Source: Taenia hydatigena (taxonomy: Eukaryota > Platyhelminthes > Cestoda > Cyclophyllidea > Taeniidae). From it: a DNA stretch of 64,000 nucleotides. Position 1 is the first letter of the stretch. Each line of letters starts with the position of its first letter. This document shows, one piece after another, positions 23,723 to 36,950 of this stretch. The notes under the pieces were generated by a model that worked only from the letters and a program-made list of their open reading frames with translations, made no database searches and was not told the DNA's origin. The DNA lies in contig JADWOT020000584.1 in the NCBI GenBank assembly GCA_036345935.2, positions 10,326-74,325 on the forward strand, given 5' to 3'. A program made the translations under genes and the position numbers.

Positions 23723-23840
23723 GTCAACGACTGAACACGTTGAAGACACCGGCTCCTGTCTGATCGTCGAGGTTGAGCCGCGTTGAATCGGGCCAGTGCT
23801 TTCATGGGCGACCCGCTGAGAACACTCGGTGTTGCTGACT
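23723..23840 (+). pseudogene. 5S rRNA pseudogene
   Basis: It aligns over its full length with the 5S-like gene at 7,869: ACACCGGCTCCTGTCTGATC, then GAGGTTGAGCCGCGTTGA, CGGGCCAGTGCTTTCATGGG, and a well-kept 3' end GAGAACACTCGGTGTTGCTGA. The internal promoter regions are mutated (GGTTGAGC, AGTGCTTTC), so polymerase III transcription is unlikely. The upstream purine tract and downstream C/T-rich flank are shared in type with the 7.87-kb copy, so the duplicated unit is larger than the 5S itself. Confidence 0.7.
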
Positions 23841-26399
23841 CTCTCCCTTCCATCGTCTTAAGAGCCCTCTTATCTCAGCTTTTGTACCGTGCCTTACAAT
23901 CCACTGCGCTCTTCAATATGCATCTTGATCTCTGCTGTTTCTGCTTTCAAATTCTGCAGCTTAAACCTGCCTTAATCCCTTCTAATGACTACATTTTTCC
24001 ATGCATGCTTACTTAATTGACGCTGAATTTTTCGTTACTTCTTTATTCTTTTATTTGTCAATTTTTCGTAGTGCCTTTTTGAGTAAATGAATTCCTTTTA
24101 AAACTCCCTAATTAGTTTACAGGGCCAGATAAATCCACGCGGTTTTTCCCTCATTGTGTTACTTTGCACGCAGCCAGTGAAATCATTCCTTACCGCGAGT
24201 TATTATTGGGATATCCCGCTATTCTCCTGGCGGGCTAAGCTCGGTCAAAGGTCCGGAGATCACAACATCCACTTAGTTCTGCAAGTTGCTCAAAACTTTT
24301 ACGTGAGGACCCGATTCTTGGTACTTGAATGTCTGAGGCTATCAATTCTTTGGTCTGAACTTTGGGTACTCTTCAACCAATTGACCTGGTCTTTGACTCG
24401 ACAAGTAAAATAGTGTTGTCTCGCCGGCTTTTATACTCACAACTCCTCCGCTGCATGTATCTTCGTCCTCGGTGATGGCGAATTCCAGTTTGCTGCCTTC
24501 TTTATTCTTAAATACAATGTGCCTTATAAGTGCAGGAATTTCCCGTTAGTTATCATCATCTTATTTATTGGCCCCGACTCAACAAAAGGAATATTGTTGC
24601 TACACCTCCACCGTACAAAGCTTCATGTACTGCTTTAAACCACTCGCAAGTCTTCTATGGCATCTCTTCTGCACAAATGTCTCAGACTTAAGCTGATCTT
24701 CGAGGTACAGATGCGTCATTTTTTCCAGTAGTTAATTGATGGCAGTTGTGACAGCTAAATATGGAAGATGTTTTTGTTGCTTCATCAATATGTTATGATT
24801 TTAGCTTGATTCCTTGGTCGCGACTATTGTTATAAGCTGGTTTGCTGTACACATTAGTGAATATCGCACTTAGGCTGTGAAATTCAATGCAGTGGTTCCA
24901 ATTTTAATCACCATTATTCATCCGATAAATTTGTGCGCATTTATTTAGACAACTTTTAGTTATCCTTTGCGGTGAGTCTTAAAACTTGCGTTCCTGTCAG
25001 TAAGGAGCGAATTGAGGGACCCGAGTGATTATTTGCCTTACGACAGCGACTTTACCGACCGACATTCATACACCACACGCACCGTCACACCCTACCGCAC
25101 AGGCTAGCGTAATTGAGAATGCCGGCAGTGTAAATCAGGCCATTCGCTGTTTCCATAAGCGAGCATGCATAAAACAATCTCGATTGATGTGTGCATCAAG
25201 CGCAGCTAATGAGGAGGTGAATTTGCTCATAGTGAGTACCTCACCTCCCTCTCCTGCACTTTTCCATTCCTCGTGTCTGCATCCAGTACCGCCGTACTAG
25301 GCTACTACGTCTTGCTACAAAACCGACACTACTAACCCAACCAGCGTCGCCTCACGACCCCATCTGCATGCGCATGTGTGATGTAAATATGGAATCCGTG
25401 ACAACACCCTTACCTACCTTTACTGCACGGAGATATGTTGTTCACACACAGAGTGCCTGTGTTCTGCTTCAGAGAGTCGATAATCTATCCATTCAAGAGG
25501 GCTGCGTAGACCTTTATATAGACGCTAGTTCTTGATGTTCTTGATCCAATTACAGTATAAATCAGAAGCTTTTAAAGCTACTTTGGAAATCGTTAGCATC
25601 CAAAGTCAAATTCTCTAGAGGTCCGTTGAGTCTGTTTGGTGCCCGCACTCATCTTAAATGTGGTTTTTGTGTAGTCGCTTTGTTTATTAGCGGTCACACA
25701 TTCGGTGGACATTAGGCTGCAAAGCTGTGCAGGTTCAGCACTTCAGAATATATAATTAGGTGTTGCATCCATTCGTTCGCCCAACAGCATAAGACCGAAT
25801 TCGCCAAGTGATTTCAACTCTTAGCATCTATGCGCATAATTGGAGCATCCGGTCTATCTAGGTCAAAAATACGCAAACGTGTTGCCATTACAAAGCGTCA
25901 AATTTGGTTGAGCAGGTCTTGTGAAGAATACGATAGGTGCCCGTGACGCCAGACCCATCTGTTAACCAGCCATACGCATACCACCCCTTTTGCTGGAAGT
26001 AAGCTGCCTAATGGAGGAGATGATCCAAAATAAGGTTAAACAATCATCGAAGCCACCGTGAACCTTTGTTGTCGTGCTAATAAAGATAAACTGTAGCACG
26101 CAATCAAGCATAAACTATAGGATTCTGAGCGCTGTAATTAAGAAGGATGCTTTTCCTTTTATTCCACATAAACGAATAGTTAGAGTCGTTGCTTTGTTTT
26201 GAATGGTTCTCCTCCTAATTCGAGCTTAGGATTATAGAACGTGGAAGCGGCAGAGGCGAACAGATGGAAGTCTGCTTTTACGTTGTCGTATCCACTGTAT
26301 CAACTTCGGATGCGTAATGCGGCGACCTCACTCCGACGCCTGATGCAGCACCATGAGTAGGTTTATTGAATAGGAAAAGTATGAATTGTCTGAAGGGCA
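23841..26399. other. non-coding stretch, nothing recognised
   Basis: The ORF at 24,156-24,413 has no motif I know. Otherwise the sequence is AT-rich without structure I can support. Confidence 0.4.
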
Positions 26400-28010
26400 T
26401 AGCGTCCAAATTTAAGGTGGTGTTAGACAGCCTATGAAATGCAGAACTGAACTTGAGCCTAAAGAATTATCGTCTTTAAGAGAGATGTTGCCCTCCCAGG
26501 GCATGGACACATCAGAAAGGATAACAGTCCCCGAATACCGTGCAAAACGGGTGAGAAATGACCAGTGCCATCAAGAGACGAAGCTCGGCATTCTTTTTGG
26601 GTTAAGCAAATTACTACTGCTGAATAGTCTTGCTAGACAGCACCTTAAATTACTCAACAACCTGCAGAGTCCGTAAGCATTTTTCACAGACTTTCTAACC
26701 GACTGTCAGGAGCGAGTGTGTTGGGGCTGATTTCCTACGTAACGCCTAAGCTGACGCAAATTGTGCGAGAGGCACCTTGTCCACCCAGCAAAGAGACGCA
26801 GACATAGCTGTCACAATGAACTGCTTTGATGACCTTTGCTAGCAGCTAATTCACACCACCAATATCGGGAGGAGAGGATGTCAAGTGTTTGTGAACTGGT
26901 AAGTGATCATTGGATTATCAATCTCGATGGTATTCTCATCTCTGATAGAGACATTTGGTAGCATGATGCAAAACTAAATCCAGTGACTGACAGTCCAAAC
27001 CCAATAAATTGCCTTTTTCTTTAATCTGCGGTCACCATTATGGCACTCACAGTCTAGTCAAATAGAATGCATGTCATCGAAGTCCGCAAAAATAACGTGA
27101 TGTCATGGGCAGCACCAACTAATCAAACGAATCTCAGTGGCATTTCGGGTTCGGCACTTACTGCGGGTCTTCCGTAAGTTGTTTTGCTATGATCGCCGCT
27201 CCGCTGCACAAATTTATTAAATGGGGAGCGTAAAAGAAGATTAAGCAGAGAAAGAGCATAATATAAAGTGTTTAAAAGCTGGAGCAAGTGTCCACCATAT
27301 GCACTCACACAGGCAGGAGTGATGCAGCCGTGAACAGTGTCATCGAAAATAGGATCCAAGAAGGAAGGCAACAAGCATGGATGATTATAGTAAGAACGGA
27401 TTATCAAATACTCACTTGATTGCAAGTGTGAAAGAGATTGACCGTTCTGCATCACGGTGGTACGAGAAACTGCAGCACTATGATCATACAGCTGAATACA
27501 GAAAAGTGCATACGTATAACAATGCATACACGGAGCACTTGATTTGATCCATAGCTACTAAGGCTCCATTTTTGAAAGCCAACTCTTGCCTAACTCTTTA
27601 AGTCCTTCCAGTGCTCAGAGACACGCGTAGTACCGGGACATTTTTGCAGGGCACTGGATAAGTAGAAGAAGCGAATTGCATTCACACCAAACTGCTAATG
27701 GTTTTGGCCAAGGGTGCACAATCGGACGAGCGGGATCTAAGCCTACAACGGACGCCTCTTGCACATATGACTACGGTTCATGCAACAATTAAGATTTTGT
27801 CGCGATAGAGGCTCACAGTTCGTTAAAATGGAGCGCCTTTTAATGTCAACAATTTTCCGGGGATTGTATTGCGTCTAAATGAGGACGCAAGCATACTTGT
27901 ACCATCGCATGCAAGCAATCACGATTGTCCCACATGAGTCAAAAAACACTTTAGCAAGCAATTTCGAAGCAACGTCTGCGGAGATGGGAATCGGTACACA
28001 AGTTCAGACC
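26400..28010 (+). mobile_element. degraded Ty3/gypsy retrotransposon remnant
   Basis: The firmest signal is DRGSQF (27,804-27,821), the integrase core motif around the second catalytic Asp. It is followed at the right distance by a TQAYLYHRMQA-like stretch that resembles the integrase 'TTAYHPQ.NG' region. Upstream, IINLDGILISDRD (about 26,915-26,953) resembles the 'YLDDILI.S' reverse transcriptase motif, with the second Asp of the pair changed to Gly. Both are on the plus strand and in the expected RT-then-integrase order. Many stops and frame changes show that it is dead. The ORF at 26,434-26,676 lies within the same block but was not recognised. Borders are estimates and no LTRs were seen. 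Confidence 0.5.
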
Positions 28011-28950
28011 AATTCACCCACCATAGCTGCACTTCAGTGTTCATCGCCTTTTGAGTAAGGAGTTAATCCGATTGATAAACTTTGTCACTTAGTAACTGCT
28101 TTGCCCACATCACTCTGCTTTAAACCGCTAATTTACGAATCCGCAAAGCTACACCACTAAACAGATGCGAAATTGGAGCTTGCACACTCTGTACACATAG
28201 GCTGCAGCAGTGTGATCGGTGTGGGGTGGAATATTTTGAAAGTGCTGTAAGTAATGCATATCGGTGCGGTGGGCGGTTGCTGTTGCAAAATAAGCTACTT
28301 AATCTTTGATTTCAATTTGGTTTCCCAGAATAGGTTGGGACTTATGGGCCTTGATTTGTTTGTCGGCCTGCTACTAGAGTAGACACTTTTACGAGCGCAG
28401 ATGGCTAAGCCATAAGGTTTCCTTTGGCTCATGTCCAGTTATTCCAGCCTCATTGATGGCATTACGCTGCAATAAGCCCAAAGCTCTAATTATTGATATC
28501 GCATTACTGCCTCGGGTGATGCATTACATCGAATAGAAAGGATACTGGCAATCAGATTGGTAAGGATGATAATGGATCATAATCGATACCATGACCAAGA
28601 GTTGCTAGGTCAAGCGTGTGGATGGGAGTTGAAGTTGTCATGGCGACAAGCTTTCAGTCTGTATCTTGCGTCCTGCTGCAGTTGGAGGCATTAGATTTGG
28701 CTATGAATGGGGAGTTTTGACCATCTCTGCCTCCTGCGACATCGTCATCACCCTCTCTGACTCACTTACACAATTCTGCAAGCATCTATTCGTAAGCCTG
28801 GCCCGTGTGACTGTCTTCGCTTGAAATCACTCGCAATAGCAATGCTAGTTCAAAGATTGACTAAATTTTATCAACTATTAGCCTACCATTCTGCCTTTCT
28901 GAGGCATCATATTGTATGAAATTAAGGGTCATGTTAGGAATGAAGGAGAA

Positions 28951-29030
28951 TGACAACGGCGGGATTCAAATCCGCGCCTTTTCAGACTGGTGCCTAAAAC
29001 TGGCGCCTTAGACCACTCGGCCACGCTGCC
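28951..29030 (-). tRNA. tRNA-Leu(UAG)-like gene
   Basis: An 80-nt cloverleaf with a class II variable arm. The acceptor GGCAGCG/CGTTGTC pairs at all seven positions with G-T wobbles. The D-arm TGGCCGAGTGGTCTAAGGC is typical of leucine tRNA, and the loop TTTAGGC gives anticodon UAG. The variable arm TCT-GAAA-AGG can pair. There are defects: the anticodon stem CCAGT/ACCAG has two mismatches, the T-stem has one (A-C), and the T-loop is TTTGAAT instead of TTCGAAT. No TTTT terminator follows closely. It is recognisably tRNA-Leu but is more likely a pseudogene than a working gene. Confidence 0.65.
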
Positions 29031-32000
29031 TCAAAGGAAGCTCTGATCACAAGTTGTAGGTGTGAAAACAATGCGACATCGTGAAGTTCATAAAGAGGGG
29101 ACACTGGAATGCTTAATTTTGTCTTATGGTGGCACTTTAACGCGGGGCAGCACAAAACTCTGTAAGTTCTTAATCCTTCTCTCCAAGCCGTGATGATATC
29201 TTGGCAAAGTTGTGTGTTCCTATAAAGTTTTCTTCACTAATAAATTGAAATTCGCAAACAGAAGAACAAGAGGATTAAAGAGGCTTGCGCTGGTGGTGAT
29301 AAATTTGCTTGTTGATCGACGCGGACGAGGTGTTTGAGATAAGGTGGTCTACTGTTACGTTCTTAATAAGGTATCGTTACCTGCGGCATAGTTTTTAGTG
29401 ACCCTTTGACACAGAAGCAAAAAACTTGCCTATCCAAAGCCGTCTAGTGAAGCAAACTGAAATTGCCTTATGATTCCACGGCCCGAATTGCCGGTCGCTA
29501 GGCCAAATGCAAATCGCGCTTAGAGTTGTCTAGCGCCTCTTTCGTCCTCTTATTGCTCATTACTATGTCGGGAAAGTCTCAAGATAGTGGTGGGAGTGCA
29601 GCAGCTACACTTTGCACAAACTGGATTATGCATAAGCTATGCACAGTGGTTTAACTTAGGTTTTATTGAGTCTAAGTCGAACTTAAAAATACATATTTTA
29701 AATACTGAGACAGGGTGAGATGTTTTGTTATTAGGAGACAAATGTTGACAAATGTTGTGACGTCAGCCAGATTTCCTTTAATTTGAACATCGATATTTGT
29801 AGCTATTGGGCTACACAAAACTCCACTTGTATCCATTTCCATACACCAAACTAATTCGACGCAAGAAATTCCCCACACTTTCTGTCGATACAATTGGCAT
29901 CATTTGAGGAGTGAAAATGAATGCGCTGTTTCATGCTACAAGAATTTTCCTTCAAATGAGTTTACCTCCGTCTAGGCGCAAATTTTGCCCTTTATCTTAG
30001 GTGCGGGATTTGATCAATGTCGATGCTTTATGATTAAAAGAGTGCATTTGAAGAAGTTCAAATGGCCCCATCTATTTTATATTAAAAATATCTTACTTTA
30101 TGTAATTTTTTATCCAAAGGTTCCAAATTAATCCACAAATGCTAATGCTAGTGCCTAGAAATCCCAAAGATGCGTTGGGGCAGCTATTTTGGCATCTGCA
30201 AACATGGGAATAAACCTATGACGGACAGCGACTTCTAAGGCCGGACTGCGTTTAATCCATTTAGTGCTGCTAACCTATCAGAGGCTTATAGTTGAAGGGG
30301 AAAATGTTTGATTGCTCACCTGCGTAGCCAACGTGAACTCGGCCTGGTGACTAGAGTGGCGCACACCCTTAATTAGCCTGATCGTGAGGATGCGCATCAT
30401 AGGATGAAGCTAGGGTATCAGAGAGGATACACGCCTTGTCAACTTTGTCAACTTTAATCTCCCTTTATCAAGCAGCAGCAAAGTCATACTTAAGTAAATT
30501 AGCACAGTTATTCCAGTGAACCATCAGCAGAAAGTTGCACATAATATTTATTATTATGAAATGATGGCAGCAGCCACATCATTCATTAGGCTACGTAATG
30601 ACGCAGTAAGAATCGGCTTAATATGCTCGAACTACAAGTGGGCCAGCAGTATTACGTTGCCTTCTCTCCTGATCCAGCCCAGATGATGCGCTACATTCAA
30701 TCTGACCTAATTTTTTATCCGTCTTTGTTTTTTTGGCGAAGGATATTTTTCAATATACAGTTAACTAAGCGGAATACTGCAGTAGTCTCGAGGCGCTTCA
30801 CAACCCAAATGACTGTGCTCATTTGTTTTGAGTCCCACCATCAGGTACGGAATTGTGCCTGGGACTCCATATTTACTAACTCCACTTGATGCCTGAGATC
30901 CAACATTACTTGGGTGGAATCGCGCGCGTGTAAATTGAGTCGTTGCACTTTGCTGTGATTTGTTGTTTTATACTTCCATTTTTAGCTGCCGTCACTCTAA
31001 TATACTGGCCTTCGACTTTGTTAACTTTACACGAATGGCGACGTGGCAACTGAAACTTCAGGAGCAAAGTGAAGATTCAGATTCTCATTGCAATTCTTGT
31101 TTAATGTTCCGAAATGTGGATTTCTGAACTACGTAATTTAATTTGCTGATTCAAACGATTGAAGTAGCGAAAGTGGAACTAAGTAAATTCGCCCTTTGAG
31201 TAAGTGCTTCAATAATGAGCATCGCTGCATCTGCGGCGTAAAGCATAAAGCACAGAAGAAAGCTAAAGGTCTTTGACTCTATAATGTGGTCAGTGTGCAG
31301 GTGATATGCGGAGAAGTAAAAGGTGCACTTTTGATGGAATTCCGACTACTGAGAAACGTGGCAATCGAGGAGGTGGTGAGAGAACATGCAATCCTTAGCA
31401 AAAACAGACGAGTAAAATGCCACGATTCAGACGATTTAAAAAAATCATTTTAACTTTTGAGTAACCAGTGTTTTTACTTCCTCTATTCGCGCTTCTTCCC
31501 CAAATCTTTATTTCCTTCTCTCTCTCTCCTTTCCTCGCTTCTTAGTCTCCATTTCAACCGCATTCACAATGCTAAATGCAATTGCGGTTGTCATCCGAAC
31601 AACAGCTGGTAGATTCGTGTAGCTGCAGACAGTAGCGTTGACATTATCCCGCCAAATGCAGTCACGGCAACAGCATTACCTCGTCTAGGAGCAGCATTAC
31701 CTATTCCAATGCACTAACATGCATCTTTGTCCGCACGCACGAACGCGCTGCAAAACGGGGTGGGTCGAAGCGATGTAAATGCACAAAATGGCCTAAATGG
31801 ATAGGGAAGTAGGTAGAAGGATAGAGAAAAGTAGGTAAAGTGAACCAAGGTGCAGGTGAGTGGTGACCTGAATTACTTCGTCCAAATAGATATTTATCTC
31901 CTACCATTGAGTGGCCTCATAGGAATTAATTAGCCAATTACAACTCACCTTAGTGGCGGTGAGAATTCACAAGGTGTGCGGGAATGTCTGTCTGACTGCA

Positions 32001-34339
32001 CCTTCTAGACAAGAAGCGGTCAGTGAACACAAACCTTCTGTCGAAACAGTTATCATTGAATCCCGATGTGAGAAAAGCGAACTCTTATCATAGTTCTCAG
32101 TTCAATAAACTGCAAATAAATTATGGCCCTAGCTCAAAGGCTATGAAGGCCAAAGCTGTCGAATTTATAGCAGACACAGGCCACTGAAAGTGAACCATCT
32201 CACTCCATCTATTTCATTAATTACCCTTATTCCCTCAATTACCCATGTGCAAATGTGTATGCACTCAGTATGCCTAACTTCAAACGTTCGTACCTGCAAA
32301 ATGAGGATGATTTCCAAGGAGCATAACTTTCCATACTTTGTTCTAGCCACTGCAAATCGTAATTTGTTTGGCTTTGTTACGTCGACCTATGCAATCGGTA
32401 GTTGTGCGACTACTAAGTTCACACATTTGCGCTAACAATTTGACTTCATTCTATTTTTACCACATTGTCTATTTACGTGTTGGATGTTCGGTCGATAAAA
32501 CGATTGGACGTTGATGCATTGCATAGCACATGTGAAAGCATTACAGTCTACGCATGCCCATCGTTCGTGAGCTTGGAACCCTTTAATTTCGTTAAACTAC
32601 TCGCGAGCCATTTTCAGCACTTATTTTTTGAGCATTCTATCGCATGAGATTTTCTCTGCACACCCTTTTGAGTTATAAAATGCAATGGGCGGCATCAAGC
32701 GGCGAAGTGTTGACTGGTCCATTAATTGCCTCTAGCTTCTACCTATTTTCCTTCCCATTTCGGATTCGCCATTAACCGAAATCGTTGACCACCTAACTCT
32801 AGTTATCAAATAAATGATAAGCACTCTTGAGGCCGATATTGATTGTGGCAACATTAATGATCCAGCCATAATTCAAGCCAAACAAGCAAACAGCCTATCA
32901 AACATGCGTGTTCTTTCTTTTTCTGTGCTTTACAGATTTACACGCACAATTCGTTTCTACTAAGCAAAAATACGTTGTTACCTTATTTCCTAAGTAAGGG
33001 ATGATTTTAAGGAGTAGGTAGTTGGCCAAATGCTGTCCCTTACTTTACAGGAAGATCACGCCTTATGTGGACCATGTTTACTATTGCCACAGGTGCCAAG
33101 CGAATAACAAAAACAGCTAAAATTGTGTTCATTTGTTTGCAACATGAATGCTAAATATGTACCGCATTGGCCTTTGCGCCTTTGCGGTATCTATCCAGTT
33201 TCTAGCACGTATGACAAAGCATTTTACATGTTAGTTTAAAAACCCCATTAAAGTTATTGTTAAACCTAGCATGTAAACAGATTTTGGATGCAAACACCTA
33301 GCTGGAACGTCTTAATTTCGTCCCATATGGTAAGCCTTGACAAATTTACTCTCACCTTGCCACTTATGTGTCTGCTGCTAAGTAAAGGGAGATTTATCAA
33401 CAGTAGTCCGCCGAAATGTAGAAAAGTAAGGTGAGGGAGGAGCAGGATAAAGACGCCGAGGTGGGAGTAGTAACCTCCACATATTCAACACGTGGTTCCT
33501 TATTTCACGCTAAAAAGGAGTACAGTGCATGCCTCATTGTAGCCCAGCCTTTGGCTACTAGATGCCAAGAGTGAGCTTGCATGCGCTTACTTCCTGTTGC
33601 ACCTCAAGTTCGATCCTGGAGTATCCATTCGATTTTTATGCAGCTGTGTAATTATGAACAGTCTAATTGATATCTTGAGTTGGAAATCTGTCAGGACATT
33701 GCGTAGGAATGCGGCATAGCGCCTTCCCGCTGATAACAGGAAACCTTCTTTCATAGCTGAAACATGAAGTTGATCTTTAAGAAGTCAGTCTTGATGTGTT
33801 TGTTTGCATGCCATTCATGCCAATTATGGCGTCACTTGGCTAGATGTCCAGTGCCAATCCAGCAGCGGTAAATGCCGAGCCACTTTCGACAGTTAGCTGG
33901 AATGGTCGCCTGCACTATTGCATCGTGCATAATCACCTGCTTTAAGCTGACGGACATTTTCAAGTCGCACCCAATGAAGCGGTCTAATACCTTTTGTAAA
34001 CTTCCTTACAAACAGTATCCTTGACAATCTCACGGCACGGACAGTCTTTTTCATCAAATCGAGGATCAATAGAGGGAGTATTAAAACAATCCAGCCGAAT
34101 GAGTGCATGCAATCAACGTGAAAATGTCAGATCCTCTCAATACAGTGACACCGAAGCCAATCGCTTCCCGAATTCGAAGCGACAGTTTTTGCATGCAATA
34201 ATGAAATAGTGCCAGGTTTGTGCTGAGGTAGAGAATGTGGCTTTGTACAGAGTTGGCATTTAACTAGTTTCTTTTGTGGTGTAAACCAAGAATTAATTCG
34301 ATGTTTACCATGCACTTTTGCGACAAGCATGGTTGTATC
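29031..34339. other. long stretch without a supportable gene
   Basis: ORFs such as 30,623-30,889 and 32,190-32,435 have no recognised motif and no second copy. Short tandem words occur (TGTTGACAAA near 29,738; TCAACTTTG near 30,440; a CTCTCTCTCT patch near 31,520). Confidence 0.4.
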
Positions 34340-34865
34340 TGGTTTGAGTAACCGTCGTGTATCATCTTGGCTCCGAGAGTGTTGCACGACCTTGTAGCTT
34401 GAGACACAACCCTACATGCATGTTGCCGACTTCTCAGCCACGTCCTTCTACTCTGATGCAACGAAATAGTTTAGCCAAGAGGTATTCTGTTTACGCAGTG
34501 ATTGTTGCACACCTAACATAGTTTGTGTTGCACTTACGAAAAGTGAAGCACTACTTTATTCCAGCGCCATTAATGAGCCAAGCAAAGGCATCAGGTGTAG
34601 GTTGAAAGCGTTAACAGGCAAATCTAGTACTTTACTTTCCCCAAAATTAGCATCAGCACACGTATCAGTGCTTTAGAAGACTGGGTGTTTAACAAGACCT
34701 GCCATCATAGAAATGGACACCGAGTGAGATAAATTAGAAATTTGGGATTGGACTGCTACTTAATAAGGTAAATCGCCTGAGTAGGATAGAACTCAGCATC
34801 TTGCAGCAAGTCAGCGCAGTTTGTTCCTGATCTAATCGGACCACCTTTGACTACTGACTAAGCGG

Positions 34866-34981
34866 CTAGGGAATCAAGTCGAAGTCACTGTGAGAGATGC
34901 GGTAAGTTTGCGTGCTCTCCGGTGGAAGCGAGAACTCAAACAACAGCAAGCTTGATTCGCTTAATCGCCGATCCAAATGCT
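34866..34981 (-). CDS. terminal exon of F-box-family gene, left arm
   Basis: After an acceptor-like GCATAG, the minus strand reads 37 codons to a TAG: a Leu-rich run with LSESSLLLFEFSLPPEST, ending SHSDFDLIP. The right-arm copy (51,314-51,428) keeps the same C-terminal frame to its own TAG but differs by one base pair near the 5' side. A diverged relative of the same exon lies at 38,155-38,343. Unknown function; recognised only as the shared C-terminus of this family. Confidence 0.4.
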
Positions 34982-35126
34982 CTATGCATTCACATTAAAT
35001 TAGAAGCCAAAAGTACAGCATTTTGAAGAGAGTTTATTTTGAATATTTACTGTAAACAGCTGTGAATTGCTTTATGTGTCATAAACCTTACCGCGAATTT
35101 CGCGCTCTCGACAAATGCCAACTTAC

Positions 35127-35381
35127 GAGGTAATGGTATTCGCGTTCAAAATTACTCACAAATTGCAAATCTCTGCTCGCCTTTTGTGGAATATTGTGGT
35201 CGAAACGCAAAGCCAGATTAGCTGCCCACCTACTTAGACATTCTTTAAAACTAACAAACATTTTAAAATCGGCCACACAGAGGACTTTGTGCTGGGTTGC
35301 AAACTGATCCATTATCAATGTCGTGGCAATCGCAGAGAAGGAATCGTTTGGTTGGGTTATAGCTGCTGTTGCGCATTTCAC
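35127..35381 (-). CDS. internal exon of F-box-family gene, left arm
   Basis: An open minus-strand frame of 85 codons (MKCATAAITQP.., then KMFVSFKECLSRWAANLALRF) ends in TACCTC followed by a consensus GTAAGT donor at 35,126. The right arm keeps the 3' half (51,070-51,170) with a GTAAGG donor but has lost about 165 bp of the 5' half. No known domain. The conserved donor and amphipathic composition support an exon rather than a chance ORF. Confidence 0.45.
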
Positions 35382-35877
35382 TCAAGGCCGCCAAAAGTTA
35401 GGCTGTCCCAAACTGTTCGAATTTTGGCATGAAAAGATGCATAACCGGTGATCAGCAGCACCGCCTCGTTAATATGCGCCCACCCAATCACAATTTTGCA
35501 GACTCAAGTGGTAGGAATGTAATCTTGGCGAGCCGAAAGTCAACGTTCAACAAAAAACGCACAAGCAATGAAAATAATTCTAACCATGAACAAAGAGTTA
35601 CAATGCAATCTTGTGTACCAAAGCAAGGTGCGGAATAGCGGGAAGGCGTGAAGAGGCAGGCATTTACTCGAATCACTGTGGAGACAAATTCGATTGCACA
35701 TTTTGTTCTTGACTTCTGCCTGCAGCGTCGATATTGACTATTTGCAACGCAGCCATTTGGAACACCTCATACAGCCACACGAACCTTCCACCCCGTTGGC
35801 GCAGACGACATGCCCTCCACCAGTTATAAGGTGAGAATCTCGCTGCAGATCTGCCAGACGCTTGCAATGTAATTCTG

Positions 35878-36686
35878 TCAAGTCTGTGAAGTCTGGCTGA
35901 GACACGCAAAATGATCACCCCTAGACGTCAAATCTCTTGTCGCCAACGAAATCGTGTCGAGGATGAAGAGCATTGGAGGGCGAGTCGTCCTATTGGCAGC
36001 GAGGTCGGTGATGCGGAAAATGAGGCGCCTTAGTCCAAGTGGAAGCCCGCATCCAAAGTGGCATTGCAATGCAGAATCAATCATGTACACAACACCGTCG
36101 AATGAACAGAGGTAAGACGTCTCGAAAGACCTAAGATCACAACATCTCTTGCTTCTATGTTTTCTGGATAGATATGAATCCCAAAGTTAGTCAAGTGGGC
36201 CACTACATCAATAGAATCAAGTCCATCAGGGTATTTCTGTAGCAATGGGCGTCCGCATTTATGAGTCGCATAAACGAGGGAGGGCCAAAATGGCTGAAGG
36301 AGACCCACATCCATTACCCTGCATCCAAGCAATAAAAATCGAATGATATTGCCACAATCAGATAGGACATGGTATATGTGCCGCGGAGTGAATTGGCAAA
36401 ATTCAAGGTAGTATCGTAGAGCACTGACTAGAACCATTCCTTCTGATTGTGCATTCACCTCTGGGTCAGCTCCTCTCCCTACAAAAGCATGATTGGAATA
36501 CAGCATGCAACAAAGTTTAGCGTCCACCCACTCCAGTTGTGTCACGTAACTGCGCAAAATGCCTTTGATGGTGAGAGACCTGAGAACCGACCTCATGCAG
36601 GGCATTGCCTCACACACATCGACGATGTCCATGGCATCGAGGTATTTGCAAATCTCGACTCGTACATGTTGAGGAAACCTTTCCAT
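35878..36686 (-). pseudogene. F-box-like protein gene, left arm, frameshifted
   Basis: From ATG 36,686 the N-terminus reads MERFPQHVRVEICKYLDAMD and then IVDVCEAMP-C-MRSVLR. This matches the F-box pattern (Pro near the start, hydrophobic heptads, 'I..yLd..Di..vc'). F-box proteins normally recruit substrates to SCF ubiquitin ligases through Skp1. The downstream 200 residues show no domain I can name. At about 36,143 one T is missing relative to the right arm (GATGTTGTG against GATGTTTGTG), so the frame runs off at 36,081. The original frame resumes as VYMIDSALQCHFGCGLPLGL and continues to 35,878 with the motif RPPMLFILDT. The intact arrangement is seen in the right arm's 3' half. The F-box call rests on pattern only. 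Confidence 0.6.
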
Positions 36687-36950
36687 CGTGCGCCTCACAG
36701 ATTCAGTAAGTGAATCCCAATTCCGGCTTGTAATTTATTCGCTATTAGCAGGGTTCGCTTGAGTGAAACGCGTGAATGTGCGCCTGAATCGAGTTAGCCA
36801 TTGCTATGAGGGAAGTGTTTAGCCTGGCGAGGCCACCGACTGCACAATCAGCCAAGTTTACTCCAGTCAAATTCTTCATGAACTTTTGCTAACAACTATA
36901 TTCCATCAAGGCTGTAAAGTTTCGCACTTTAATATTCAGTGGCACTTACT

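Noticed and set aside
23189..23853. Two long minus-strand ORFs (186 and 147 codons)
   Set aside because: They run across the purine tract and the 5S pseudogene and consist of Ser/Pro/His/Leu low-complexity sequence.
30623..30889. 88-codon plus-strand ORF
   Set aside because: It has no motif, splice context or second copy.
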